From contig NZ_JBHTJV010000009.1 of the NCBI RefSeq assembly GCF_042676045.1, positions 186,001 through 250,000 of the forward strand: 64,000 bases of DNA, written 5' to 3'. Under the pieces are notes generated by a model that was not told the DNA's origin, searched no databases, and saw nothing but the letters and a program-made list of their open reading frames with translations. Source of the DNA: Pseudahrensia aquimaris. Lineage in GTDB: Bacteria; Pseudomonadota; Alphaproteobacteria; Rhizobiales; Rhizobiaceae. Below, in pieces: positions 41,398 to 50,376 of the stretch. The stretch's first letter is position 1, and each line of letters starts with the position of its first letter. The position numbers and the translations under genes were made by a program.

Positions 41398-42429
41398 CTA
41401 AGCCGCTGCCCGTTCTTTCAGCAGACCACGATTCACCAACAGTTCTGCGATCTGAACCGTATTGAGCGCAGCGCCCTTGCGCAGGTTGTCGGAGACGACC
41501 CACATGTTGAGGCCGTTATCGATGGTCGAATCCTCGCGAATGCGTGAAATATACGTCGCGTCTTCGCCAGCCGCTTCGTAAGGCGTGATGTAGCCGCCGT
41601 CTTCGCGCTTATCGATCACCAGACAACCGGGCGCTTCGCGCAGAATTTCACGGGCCTCATCAGCCGAAATCGGGTTTGCAAACTCGATGTTCACCGCCTC
41701 CGAATGCGAGACAAACACCGGAACGCGAACGGTGGTTGCGGTGAGCTTGATTTTTGGATCGAGCATTTTCTTCGTCTCGACCATCATCTTCCACTCTTCC
41801 TTGGTGTCACCGGAATCCATGAAAGCGTCGATGTGGGGGATACAATTGAAAGCGATGCGCTTGGTGAACTTCTTGTTCTCCAGTGGGTCGGCCACAAATA
41901 CGGCACGGGACTGTTCAAACAATTCGTCCATGCCCTCTTTGCCCGCGCCGGAAACCGACTGATAGGTGGAGACGACAACGCGTTTGATGATCGCATGGTC
42001 GTGCAGCGGCTTCAATGCAACCACAAGTTGCGCGGTGGAACAATTCGGGTTGGCGATGATGTTCTTTTTAGAAAAACCTTCAATCGCGTCCGCGTTCACT
42101 TCCGGCACGATCAGCGGCACATCGGGGTCGGTGCGCCATGCGGAGGAATTGTCGATGACAACACAGCCGGTCGCTGCAATCTTCGGTGCCCATTCCAGCG
42201 AAATCGACCCGCCAGCAGACATGATCGCAATATCGGTCTTAGAGAAATCGAAAGTGTCGAGGGCTTTCACCTTCAGCGTCTTGTCACCGAAAGAGACTTC
42301 CGTGCCCTGGCTGCGGCGCGAGGCGAGCGCGATAACTTCGTCTGCGGGAAATCCCCGGTCGGACAGAATGTCCAGCACTTCGCGCCCGACATTGCCCGTG
42401 GCGCCGACAACTGCAATTCTATAACCCAT
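41398..42429 (-). CDS. asd: Aspartate-semialdehyde dehydrogenase
   Basis: 343 residues, normal length. The nucleotide-binding G-A-T-G-N-V-G is at about 9-15 and the catalytic Cys in N-P-N-C-S-T near 132; S-A-G-G-S-I near 72 and the R-V-P-V region near 240 are also present. Reduces aspartyl phosphate to aspartate semialdehyde for lysine, diaminopimelate, methionine and threonine synthesis. In related genomes it often lies near leuB and leuD; here leuD is 2 kb away beyond the beta-helix protein. Confidence 0.97.
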   Translation of the reverse strand: MGYRIAVVGATGNVGREVLDILSDRGFPADEVIALASRRSQGTEVSFGDKTLKVKALDTFDFSKTDIAIMSAGGSISLEWAPKIAATGCVVIDNSSAWRTDPDVPLIVPEVNADAIEGFSKKNIIANPNCSTAQLVVALKPLHDHAIIKRVVVSTYQSVSGAGKEGMDELFEQSRAVFVADPLENKKFTKRIAFNCIPHIDAFMDSGDTKEEWKMMVETKKMLDPKIKLTATTVRVPVFVSHSEAVNIEFANPISADEAREILREAPGCLVIDKREDGGYITPYEAAGEDATYISRIREDSTIDNGLNMWVVSDNLRKGAALNTVQIAELLVNRGLLKERAAA

Positions 42430-42565
42430 GATGTTTTAAGCTCCTCGCTCTCCCAAGGACACAATCGCTTGTTACCTCTCCTCCCGGAGAGCTGGGAGAA
42501 GCGGTTACAAGGTGGTCTTGGTTTTGACGGCCTTTGTAAGCATGATCGGCGTTTTAGGGATTGCC

Positions 42566-43009
42566 ATGAGAAAGTCAATGAAACTTGTGAGCCTGTTGGC
42601 GCTATGGCTAATGGGTGCCGTCAGCGCAAACGCCGCCGCACTGAGCGAAAGCGCAATCCGCGCCCAGCTTTTCGGCCTCACCCTGTCAGGCGAATATTCC
42701 AGCGGCGCACCGTGGAGCGAAGTGTTCAGAGCCGACGGCACCACGGTCTATACCGACAGTCGCGGCGAAGCGCGGGGCACGATGGAATTTCAGGGCAACC
42801 AATTGTGTTTCAAATACACATCCGGTGCCGATATGTCGGGTGGATGTTTTGAAGTGTGGAAGCGTGGGCGCAATTGCTTCGATTTCTACGGCTCCAGCGA
42901 AACCGGCACGGAAGCCAGCTATACCCAGAAGGTTCGCGGTCTTGGCTGGGACGCGCGCGGATGGAGCGAAGGCACGGCCAAGGATTGCGTGGCCGACCTG
43001 ATCTCCTAG
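42566..43009 (+). CDS. Small secreted protein of unknown function
   Basis: 147 residues from the ATG at 42566 (AGGGA six bases upstream); an earlier start at 42512 would add 18 residues. Signal peptide about 1-23. The mature part has four Cys (in Q-L-C-F-K, G-G-C-F-E, R-N-C-F-D and K-D-C-V), a W-S-E-V-F-R-A-D-G-T strand and an L-C-F-K-Y pattern reminiscent of small periplasmic beta-barrels such as DUF995 proteins; I am not sure of the family. Probably disulfide-bonded in the periplasm. Convergent with yggS, overlapping it by four bases. Confidence 0.7.
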   Translation: MRKSMKLVSLLALWLMGAVSANAAALSESAIRAQLFGLTLSGEYSSGAPWSEVFRADGTTVYTDSRGEARGTMEFQGNQLCFKYTSGADMSGGCFEVWKRGRNCFDFYGSSETGTEASYTQKVRGLGWDARGWSEGTAKDCVADLIS

Positions 43010-43668
43010 CCCCGCGCTCCGAAAATCGCGCTACCAACGCGCACGTGCGTTGCGCCGAATTCGATGGCCGTCTCAAAGTCGCCGGACATGCCCATGGACA
43101 ATTTCTCAACGCCAGCCTCCCGCGCCAGCTTGCGCAGCAAGGCGAAATGCGGGCCGGGGTTTTCATCAAACGGCGGAATGCACATGAGGCCTTCAATGGC
43201 CAAGCCGTGAACCTCTTGGCAGCGTTTGACGAAATCGACGGCCTCTTTGGGCGCAATGCCTGCTTTTTGCGGCTCTTCGCCCGTGTTCACCTGCACGAAC
43301 AAAAGCGGGTGTTTGCCCTGAGCTTCCATTTCTTTCGCCAGCGCCTTGGCGATTTTTTCCCGGTCAACAGTGTGAATCACATCAAACAGCGCAACCGCCT
43401 CTTTCGACTTGTTGGATTGCAGTGGCCCAATCAGATGCAATTCAATACCATCGTATTCATCACGCAGCTGAGGCCACTTGCCCTGCGCTTCCTGCACCCG
43501 GTTTTCGCCAAAAACCCGATGGCTAGCCTCCAGAACAGGCTTGATCGCCTCGCCATCGTAGGTCTTGGAAACGGCAATCAACTGCGCGTCTTTGGATTTG
43601 CGCCCGGCAGCTTTGGCCGCGGCCTCCATCTGGCTTAACACCTGCGCAAGATTGTCAGCAGCACTCAT
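43006..43668 (-). CDS. YggS family pyridoxal-phosphate homeostasis protein
   Basis: 220 residues from the ATG at 43668 (GGGAA upstream); a TTG at 43689 is a less likely start. Single TIM-barrel domain like alanine racemase N-domain; the PLP-binding Lys is in L-I-A-V-S-K-T-Y near residue 36, with H-L-I-G-P-L-Q-S-N-K near 78 and S-M-G-M-S-G-D-F near 190. It buffers and delivers PLP and affects amino-acid homeostasis; no catalytic activity is known. Divergent from leuS with 93 bases between the two starts. Confidence 0.93.
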   Translation of the reverse strand: MSAADNLAQVLSQMEAAAKAAGRKSKDAQLIAVSKTYDGEAIKPVLEASHRVFGENRVQEAQGKWPQLRDEYDGIELHLIGPLQSNKSKEAVALFDVIHTVDREKIAKALAKEMEAQGKHPLLFVQVNTGEEPQKAGIAPKEAVDFVKRCQEVHGLAIEGLMCIPPFDENPGPHFALLRKLAREAGVEKLSMGMSGDFETAIEFGATHVRVGSAIFGARG

Positions 43669-43761
43669 GAAAATTTCCCGTTCTGGCAAATGTTGACGTC
43701 AGCGCCTTTTTCGGGCCAAACCGCCCGCAGCACTGTCCCCTTTTTCACGAAGACCCCGAAC

Positions 43762-46353
43762 ATGGCAAGCGAGCAACACAGCGAACGCTACAACGCCAAA
43801 AGCGTTGAACGGAAATGGCAAAAAGTCTGGGACGAAAAAGAGCTGTTCAAAGCCGAGACCGCCCCCACGGGCCGCGACACCTACTACGTGCTGGAAATGT
43901 TCCCCTATCCGTCGGGCCGCATTCATATCGGCCACGTGCGCAACTATGCGATGGGTGATGTGATCGCCCGCTATAAGCGCGCCAAGGGTTTTGAGGTTCT
44001 CCACCCGATGGGCTGGGACGCGTTCGGCATGCCGGCCGAAAACGCTGCCATGAAAGGCAACACCCACCCAAAAACGTGGACCTATGCCAACATAGCGGAG
44101 ATGCGCAAACAACTAAAGTCGATGGGCCTGTCGCTGGATTGGTCCCGCGAATTCGCCACCTGCGATGTGGAATACTATTCCAAGCAGCAAAAGCTATTTC
44201 TCGACTTTATGAAAGCGGGCCTCGCCTATCGCAAGAACGCACGGGTCAACTGGGATCCGGTTGACATGACGGTTTTGGCCAATGAGCAGGTGATCGACGG
44301 CAAAGGCTGGCGCTCCGGTGCTGAGGTTGAACAGCGCGAGCTGACCCAGTGGTTCTTCAAAATTTCGGACTTTTCCGACGACCTGCTGCAATCGCTGGAC
44401 GGGCTGGAAGATTGGCCCGACAAGGTGAAATTGATGCAGGCCAACTGGATCGGCAAAAGCCGTGGCCTTCAGATGAAATTCGCCCTCACAGAACCCACCC
44501 ACGGTTTCGATGCGCTGGAAATCTACACAACCCGCCCCGACACGCTGGCAGGCGCGAGCTTCATGGCTATCGCGCCGGAACACCCGCTGGCACTGGCTCT
44601 GGCACAAGAGAATGACGCATTGGCAAAATTCAATGCTGATGTTCGCAAAACCGGCACGTCGGCTGAGGAACTGGAAAAAGCGGAGAAGCAGGGATTCGAC
44701 ACCGGCCTGACGGTGAAGCACCCACTCTATGAAGACCAAACTTTGCCGATCTACGTGGCCAATTTCGTGCTGATGGATTACGGAACCGGCGCGATCTTCG
44801 CTTGCCCCGCTCACGATCAGCGCGACTTGGATTTCGCACGCAAGTATTCGCTGCCGGTCATAGATACCTTCTTCGCCATAAACGACGAAACGCCAGTCAA
44901 AGACGAAGCCTTTGTTCCCGCCAAAACCGAGAAAGTACGGTTTGTAAATCAGCCCGCCGGGGTCGAAGTCGCTACCGGCCAGGAAGCCATCGACGCAACT
45001 ATCGACTGGGCCGAAAAGAACGGGCTGGGGGAAGGCCGGGAACAATTCCGGCTGCGCGATTGGGGCGTATCCCGCCAGCGCTATTGGGGTTGCCCCATTC
45101 CAGTCGTGCACTGCAAGGATTGCGGCGTAGTTCCAGAGAAAGAAGAAAACCTTCCCGTCGAACTGCCCGAAGACGTTTCCTTCGACACGCCGGGAAACCC
45201 GCTCGACCGCCACCCAACATGGCGCGATGTCCCCTGCCCCTCTTGCGGCAAACCTGCCAAGCGGGAGACGGACACGATGGACACGTTTGTCGATTCGTCG
45301 TGGTATTTCGCTCGCTTTGCCGACCCAACTGTCAGCACTCCCACCAACGTGGAAGCGGCAAACAAATGGCTACCTGTCGATCAATATATCGGCGGCATTG
45401 AACACGCGATCCTGCACCTGCTCTATTCGCGTTTTTTCGCTCGCGCTATGTCGATCACTGGCCATATGGACGTAACAGAACCGTTCAAAGGCCTCTTCAC
45501 TCAAGGCATGGTGGTTCACGAAACCTATGGCGACAAAGACATGGGCTGGTTTGAACCGTCAGAACTCAGAATGGAGGACGGTGGTAACGGTCGCCGCGCC
45601 TTTCGTTTGGACAACGGTGAAGAAGTTCCCATCGGCAGCATCGAGAAAATGTCGAAGTCAAAGCGCAATGTCGTGGACCCGGAAGACATTATTGACAGCT
45701 ATGGTGCCGACACCGCCCGTTGGTTTGTGCTTTCCGACAGCCCACCGGACCGTGATGTGATCTGGACAGAAGCCGGAGTCGAAGGCGCCCACCGTTTCGT
45801 CCAACGCCTGTGGCGTTTGGTGAACACGATAGCCGACACCGAAAACAAAAGCGGTGACACTCAAGCGGATCTGGCCTTGCGCAAGGCCGCCCACAAGGCG
45901 CTCGCCAATGTGGACGATATGATCCCATCCCTGCGCTACAACTCAGCGGTCGCACAAATTTACACCTTGGTTAACGCTTTGGAAGCTGCTGCCCGCGCTG
46001 GCAATGTGTCCAAACCGTGCCTTCACGAAGCCATTATCATCACATTGCAGATGATCGCACCGATGATGCCGCATCTGGCTGAGGAATGTTGGGCTACACT
46101 TGGTTTCGAAGATCTGGTCAGCGCGACGCCTTGGCCGAAAGTCGATCGAGAAATGCTGGTCGAAGACGAAATTACCTTGCCCGTGCAAATCAACGGCAAG
46201 CGCAAGGGCGAAATTTCGGTGCCCGTTGATGCCGATAAAAACTGGGTTGAAAACCATGTTCTCGCCCAAGACTTTGTGCAGAAGGCGCTTTCTGGTAAGG
46301 AACCGAAAAAGCTGGTCGTTGTGCCCGGGAGAATTGTCAATGTGGTCATCTAG
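43762..46353 (+). CDS. leuS: Leucyl-tRNA synthetase
   Basis: 863 residues from the ATG at 43762; an upstream start at 43690 is unlikely. Class I synthetase with the HIGH-type motif in H-I-G-H-V-R-N-Y near residue 53, a large editing domain (about 225-420; T-T-R-P-D-T-L threonine-rich site), a zinc-finger-like C-x-x-C pair near 450-500, and K-M-S-K-S near 633. Charges tRNA-Leu in the cytosol. First gene of leuS-lptE-holA; it overlaps lptE by 14 bases. Confidence 0.97.
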   Translation: MASEQHSERYNAKSVERKWQKVWDEKELFKAETAPTGRDTYYVLEMFPYPSGRIHIGHVRNYAMGDVIARYKRAKGFEVLHPMGWDAFGMPAENAAMKGNTHPKTWTYANIAEMRKQLKSMGLSLDWSREFATCDVEYYSKQQKLFLDFMKAGLAYRKNARVNWDPVDMTVLANEQVIDGKGWRSGAEVEQRELTQWFFKISDFSDDLLQSLDGLEDWPDKVKLMQANWIGKSRGLQMKFALTEPTHGFDALEIYTTRPDTLAGASFMAIAPEHPLALALAQENDALAKFNADVRKTGTSAEELEKAEKQGFDTGLTVKHPLYEDQTLPIYVANFVLMDYGTGAIFACPAHDQRDLDFARKYSLPVIDTFFAINDETPVKDEAFVPAKTEKVRFVNQPAGVEVATGQEAIDATIDWAEKNGLGEGREQFRLRDWGVSRQRYWGCPIPVVHCKDCGVVPEKEENLPVELPEDVSFDTPGNPLDRHPTWRDVPCPSCGKPAKRETDTMDTFVDSSWYFARFADPTVSTPTNVEAANKWLPVDQYIGGIEHAILHLLYSRFFARAMSITGHMDVTEPFKGLFTQGMVVHETYGDKDMGWFEPSELRMEDGGNGRRAFRLDNGEEVPIGSIEKMSKSKRNVVDPEDIIDSYGADTARWFVLSDSPPDRDVIWTEAGVEGAHRFVQRLWRLVNTIADTENKSGDTQADLALRKAAHKALANVDDMIPSLRYNSAVAQIYTLVNALEAAARAGNVSKPCLHEAIIITLQMIAPMMPHLAEECWATLGFEDLVSATPWPKVDREMLVEDEITLPVQINGKRKGEISVPVDADKNWVENHVLAQDFVQKALSGKEPKKLVVVPGRIVNVVI

Positions 46354-46903
46354 ACCCGCCTCAGCCTGCGCACGCAGATGGATTTCAGCCAGTGTGCTAT
46401 CCCTCGCTGCTTTGACCGCACTTTCGGGCTGCACCGTCGAACCGCTCAACGCACGAACAACGCCAGCTGCTGCCAAATCCGATGCAGAAGTAAGTTCTGT
46501 TCGTCAGGCTTTGCGTGCAACTGAAGTATCTGCTGCCAGAGAACGGGTTGAACAACAGGTTCGCAACGCGCTCCTGTTTTCAATGAATGGTGGCAACCCG
46601 ATTGAACCCAGTCTCTACCGCGTGCAACTGGCCGTCCGCTCCGCCGATTCCGGCGTTGCTGTGGAAGCTGGAGTAGCTGCCGCAACCGCAGCGCAAGTCT
46701 CAGTGATCGTGAGCTATACGATCACTGAAAAATCTACCAACCGCACCCTGGCTTCCGGCACGCGAACAGCATTGTCAGCTTACAACCGCACGCCGCAAAA
46801 GTTCGCCAATCAACGCGCCGCCCGTGACGCAGAAAACAGGGCCGCCAAAGACGTGGCCGAACAAATTCGTCTAGTGGTAGCTCAAACCGTAGCTGGAAAC
46901 TAA
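46340..46903 (+). CDS. lptE: LPS-assembly lipoprotein LptE
   Basis: 187 residues. The ATG at 46340 lies inside the end of leuS with GGGAG upstream. Lipobox A-L-S-G-C gives lipidated Cys 31; the mature part is a small alpha/beta domain with Y-R-V-Q-L-A-V and Y-T-I-T-E-K strands. LptE plugs the LptD barrel that inserts LPS in the outer membrane. Sequence is weakly conserved, so the call leans on the lipoprotein signal, size and the conserved leuS-lptE-holA order. Confidence 0.87.
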   Translation: MWSSRPASACARRWISASVLSLAALTALSGCTVEPLNARTTPAAAKSDAEVSSVRQALRATEVSAARERVEQQVRNALLFSMNGGNPIEPSLYRVQLAVRSADSGVAVEAGVAAATAAQVSVIVSYTITEKSTNRTLASGTRTALSAYNRTPQKFANQRAARDAENRAAKDVAEQIRLVVAQTVAGN

Positions 46904-46909
46904 ACGACC

Positions 46910-47950
46910 GTGGCCGAGGTTAAGGCCCATGCCGTTGATGGCTATCTCAAGCGGCCAGATCCAGCACATAGTGTCTTTCTCATTTACGGGCCGGATGCCG
47001 GACTTGTGTCTGAACGTGCCAAAATACTGGCTCGGTCAAGCGGTGCCGATCTCAACGATCCATTTGCGACTGTTCAGCTGGATGCGGAAGACGCAGCCAG
47101 CGATCAGAACCGTGTAGCAGATGAAGCGCACACAGTTTCCATGTTCGGCGGCAAACGACTGGTCTGGATCAAGGGTTCTACTCAAAAGAACCTGCCAGCT
47201 GCCATCCAACCCGTGCTCGACACCCCCCCACAAGATGCCTTCGTGATCGTTGAAGCAGGTGATCTCAAAAAGACCGCCCCTTTGCGCACACGGGTTGAAA
47301 AAGCCAAGGGCGCTGTGGCGCTTCCCTGTTACGCAGATCAGGCAAAAGCCCTGGACGCAATGATTGATGAAGAATTGCGCGCGGCCAACCTTACGATAGC
47401 AAACGATACCCGCCAGATGCTTAAAGGTCTGCTCGGAGAAGACCGAATGGCGTCGCGCAGCGAGGTGAAGAAATTGTGTCTTTATTGCTGTGGCCAGGAA
47501 ACGATATCGCCAGATGATATTCTGGCCATAGTGGGCGATGCTTCGGCACTTGCCGTGGACACCGTGATCGATGCAGCAGCCACCGGCGACATCTCTACGA
47601 TGGAGCACACTTACAAACGTTTATTGACTCGCGGCACGTCTGAAATCCAGATCGTTCTGGGTCTGCAGCGTTATTTTCAATTGCTGCATCAGGCTCGCGC
47701 TGGAATGGAATCCACAGGATCACAAGCTGCCAATGCCATTGCCCGGATGCGCCCACCAGTAAATTTTCAGCGCAAAGACAAGGTCACACGAGCATTGAGC
47801 GGGTGGACGTTGCCAGCGCTCAGCCGGGCTTTAAAACGTATCGACGATGTATCGTTGGAAGCCCGCGCTAATGCGAGCCTCGCACCAGCACTCGTATCAA
47901 CCACATTGTTGGCTATTGCTCTTGAAGCGCGTCACTTGCGGATAAGATAA
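46910..47950 (+). CDS. holA: DNA polymerase III subunit delta
   Basis: 346 residues from a GTG start six bases after lptE. N-terminal Rossmann-like domain (L-I-Y-G-P-D-x-G-L-V near 25) lacking a functional P-loop, then helical lid and collar domains, as in clamp-loader delta. It opens the beta clamp for replication. Co-transcribed with leuS and lptE. Converges on parB with only two bases between the stops. Confidence 0.92.
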   Translation: MAEVKAHAVDGYLKRPDPAHSVFLIYGPDAGLVSERAKILARSSGADLNDPFATVQLDAEDAASDQNRVADEAHTVSMFGGKRLVWIKGSTQKNLPAAIQPVLDTPPQDAFVIVEAGDLKKTAPLRTRVEKAKGAVALPCYADQAKALDAMIDEELRAANLTIANDTRQMLKGLLGEDRMASRSEVKKLCLYCCGQETISPDDILAIVGDASALAVDTVIDAAATGDISTMEHTYKRLLTRGTSEIQIVLGLQRYFQLLHQARAGMESTGSQAANAIARMRPPVNFQRKDKVTRALSGWTLPALSRALKRIDDVSLEARANASLAPALVSTTLLAIALEARHLRIR

Positions 47951-47952
47951 AG

Positions 47953-48849
47953 CTATTTTTTCAGTCGTTCCGCAAGCGAATCGAGTTGTTCAAGGCTTTT
48001 GTAGTCAATCATCAAGCGTCCCTTACCATTTGGGCGATGGGTAATCGATACTTTCATGCCAAGAGCATCAGATATTGAAGACTCTAGAGCCCTTGTGTCA
48101 GCATCTTTGACGGGCTTTGGCTTTTGTTTCGAGTCCGAATCGATATCACCTCTCGCTGCAAGCATTTCAGTTTCACGGACTGATAGCCCCTCAGCCACCA
48201 CACGTTTCGCCAATGATTCAGGATTATCAAGTGTGATGAGTGCCCTTGCATGCCCAGAGGAGAGCGAGCCTTCTGACAACATGGATCGTACATTCACCGG
48301 CAATTTCAAAAGACGCAGCGTATTCGCCACGTGGCTACGGCTTTTTCCGATGACCTTTCCAAGATCCGCCTGCTTATATTTATGGTCATCAATAAGTTGC
48401 TGATATCCCAAAGCTTCTTCAATCGGATTGAGATCAGAACGTTGCACATTTTCGATAATGGCAAGCTCCAACGCCTCTCGATCATCAACATCGCGAATGA
48501 CGACAGGAACTTCATGCAAGCCAGCTTTTTGCGCAGCACGCCACCGTCTTTCACCGGCAATCACTTCATATCTGTTTTGACCTTTTGGACGCACCAAGAT
48601 CGGTTGGACAATCCCGTGCTCAGCGATTGAATTGGCTAGTTCCTCCAATTCGCTAACCCGAAACTGCCGTCGCGGGTTGTTGGCGTTGTTCGTTACCTGT
48701 TCGATGGGAACGCTTCTGTCATATTTGACCAGTGCAGAAAGATCAGGATCGTCTACAGCAACCGCTGGTGGCGCAGGGCTTCTGTCCATGTCTCCAATCA
48801 ACGCTGCCAATCCTTTACCCAACCGTTTATTGCTCGCATCTTTTGCCAT
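47953..48849 (-). CDS. parB: Chromosome partitioning protein ParB
   Basis: 298 residues. N-terminal R-L-G-K-G-L-A-A-L-I ParA-interaction segment, CTP-binding/ParB domain with N-P-R-R-Q-F and G-E-R-R-W-R-A-A near 100, helix-turn-helix with K-S-R-S-H-V-A-N-T-L-R-L-L near 165, and C-terminal dimer domain. It binds parS and slides as a CTP-dependent clamp, loading SMC and driving origin segregation. Three parS-like sites lie 1.5-3.6 kb upstream of it. In an operon after parA (16-base gap). Confidence 0.97.
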   Translation of the reverse strand: MAKDASNKRLGKGLAALIGDMDRSPAPPAVAVDDPDLSALVKYDRSVPIEQVTNNANNPRRQFRVSELEELANSIAEHGIVQPILVRPKGQNRYEVIAGERRWRAAQKAGLHEVPVVIRDVDDREALELAIIENVQRSDLNPIEEALGYQQLIDDHKYKQADLGKVIGKSRSHVANTLRLLKLPVNVRSMLSEGSLSSGHARALITLDNPESLAKRVVAEGLSVRETEMLAARGDIDSDSKQKPKPVKDADTRALESSISDALGMKVSITHRPNGKGRLMIDYKSLEQLDSLAERLKK

Positions 48850-48865
48850 ATTGATAGTGTGCCTT

Positions 48866-49681
48866 CTAATTTGGTGAGCGCTGAAGCGCTTTTTCGCGTT
48901 GAATCAGCTCGGACGCCAACTTCAGATAAGCCTGAGATCCTGCGCAATTGATATCATATAACAAGACCGGTTTGCCAAACGATGGAGCTTCAGAAATCCG
49001 GACATTGCGGGGTATGATCGTCTCATAGACGAGTTCGCCCAAGGTCTCTCGAACATCGGAAACAACCTGCTCGGACAGGTTGTTTCGCTTGTCATACATG
49101 GTCATCACGATGCCTTGAACGGTCAACCGATTGTTTATACTAGCCCGAACCTGCTCTAAAGTTTGTAGCAATTGGCTAAGACCCTCTAGTGCGAAAAATT
49201 CGGTCTGCAAGGGCACGATCACGGAATCTGCAGCAGCCAGCGCATTCAGCGTCAGCAAATTGAGCGAAGGGGGGCAATCAATCATAATGTAGCTATAATC
49301 AGGCTCACGGCCTAAATGTGCAGCGATGGCTTTCTTTAAGCGAAAATTACGATCCTCAACATGAGAAACCTCAGTCTCCAACCCCAGCAGATCTAGAGTT
49401 GAGGGAGCAACGGATAAGCGAGGCACAGCCGTAGGAATGCTGATATCCTTCAGCGACGCCCCATCGCGCAACAAATCATACGTCGAAAGCTCACGGTCCT
49501 CTGCATCTATGCCCAGCCCGGTTGACGCATTTCCCTGTGGATCAAGGTCAACGACCAAAACCTCTTCACCGATAGCGGCCAATGCGGTCGACAGATTAAT
49601 AGCTGTTGTTGTCTTGCCTACCCCTCCCTTTTGGTTGGCAAGCGCAATCACTCGGGGACGGATATCGGCGTTAATGCTCAT
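48866..49681 (-). CDS. parA: Chromosome partitioning ATPase ParA
   Basis: 271 residues. Deviant Walker A K-G-G-V-G-K-T-T at 18-25 with the signature Lys 18, then D-L-D-P-Q-G-N-A-S-T-G, Walker B I-M-I-D-C-P-P-S near 125. ATP-bound ParA dimers coat the nucleoid and move ParB-parS complexes. Starts 38 bases after the end of rsmG; the set mnmG-rsmG-parA-parB is the classic origin-proximal operon. Confidence 0.97.
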   Translation of the reverse strand: MSINADIRPRVIALANQKGGVGKTTTAINLSTALAAIGEEVLVVDLDPQGNASTGLGIDAEDRELSTYDLLRDGASLKDISIPTAVPRLSVAPSTLDLLGLETEVSHVEDRNFRLKKAIAAHLGREPDYSYIMIDCPPSLNLLTLNALAAADSVIVPLQTEFFALEGLSQLLQTLEQVRASINNRLTVQGIVMTMYDKRNNLSEQVVSDVRETLGELVYETIIPRNVRISEAPSFGKPVLLYDINCAGSQAYLKLASELIQREKALQRSPN

Positions 49682-49719
49682 AAAATGTCTCTGATGCCCG
49701 TGGGCTGTAAAGGCTCTGT

Positions 49720-50376
49720 CTACCCAATGCGTCGGACATTTGAAACCGTAAGAAGCACAGAACCGTCACCCAAAACACTGTTTTTGAGTTCAATGTTGAA
49801 ATCAAAAACCTCACTAGCAAGTGCAATTTCCGCTTCGTGCCCCCGACCCTTAGCAAAAACACCAACGCAGCCATCAACCAAGAGGCCATCCGTAAGATGC
49901 AACAAATCGACGAGGGGACCAAGCGCACGAGCGCTCACCGCATCAGGTTTTTGCGCTGACCTTAATACGTTTTCGATACGATCTCCGTGGACTTGAACAT
50001 CAACAGAGCCACCTCTTAGACCGACCTCTCGAACAACCGCAGACATAAACGCACACTTCTTGCCGACACTTTCAATCAAATGAACAGTGCCCTCGCCCGC
50101 TTCTGAAAGCAAAATTGCCGTCACCAGACCTGGAAACCCCGCACCCGAACCAATGTCAATCCAGGTTTTGGCCGCGGACGCGGCGGCAAGCGTTTGAACC
50201 GAATCAAGTATATGACGAGACCAGACATCATCCATTGTCGATGGTGCGACGAGATTAATTCGCCTTTGCCACTGCTCCAACAGCCCAACATACGTTTCAA
50301 GACGTTGCTGTGTTTCACGTGAAACAGGCCATAGGGACGAAATTTGACTGGCAACCGCCTTGGGGCACTCAGCCAA
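49720..50376 (-). CDS. rsmG: 16S rRNA (guanine-N7)-methyltransferase RsmG
   Basis: 218 residues from a TTG start at 50376 that overlaps the mnmG stop by eight bases; GAGGAG lies eight bases upstream. SAM-binding I-D-I-G-S-G-A-G-F-P-G near 70, H-L-I-E-S near 100 and R-A-L-G-P-L near 150. Methylates G527 of 16S rRNA. A perfect parS site (50311-50326) lies within its first 25 codons and encodes V-S-R-E-T. Confidence 0.95.
   Translation of the reverse strand: MAECPKAVASQISSLWPVSRETQQRLETYVGLLEQWQRRINLVAPSTMDDVWSRHILDSVQTLAAASAAKTWIDIGSGAGFPGLVTAILLSEAGEGTVHLIESVGKKCAFMSAVVREVGLRGGSVDVQVHGDRIENVLRSAQKPDAVSARALGPLVDLLHLTDGLLVDGCVGVFAKGRGHEAEIALASEVFDFNIELKNSVLGDGSVLLTVSNVRRIG
50311..50326. promoter_or_regulatory. 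parS site 1 (perfect)
   Basis: TGTTTCACGTGAAACA, an exact 16-bp match to the bacterial parS consensus and a perfect palindrome. It lies in the 5' coding part of rsmG, 2.4 kb from parB-parA and about 6.7 kb from the putative oriC. Confidence 0.95.

Noticed and set aside
42476..42491. GC-rich hairpin CTCTCC-TCCC-GGAGAG between asd and the secreted protein
   Set aside because: Resembles common rhizobial intergenic repeats but only one short copy is seen, without a T run.
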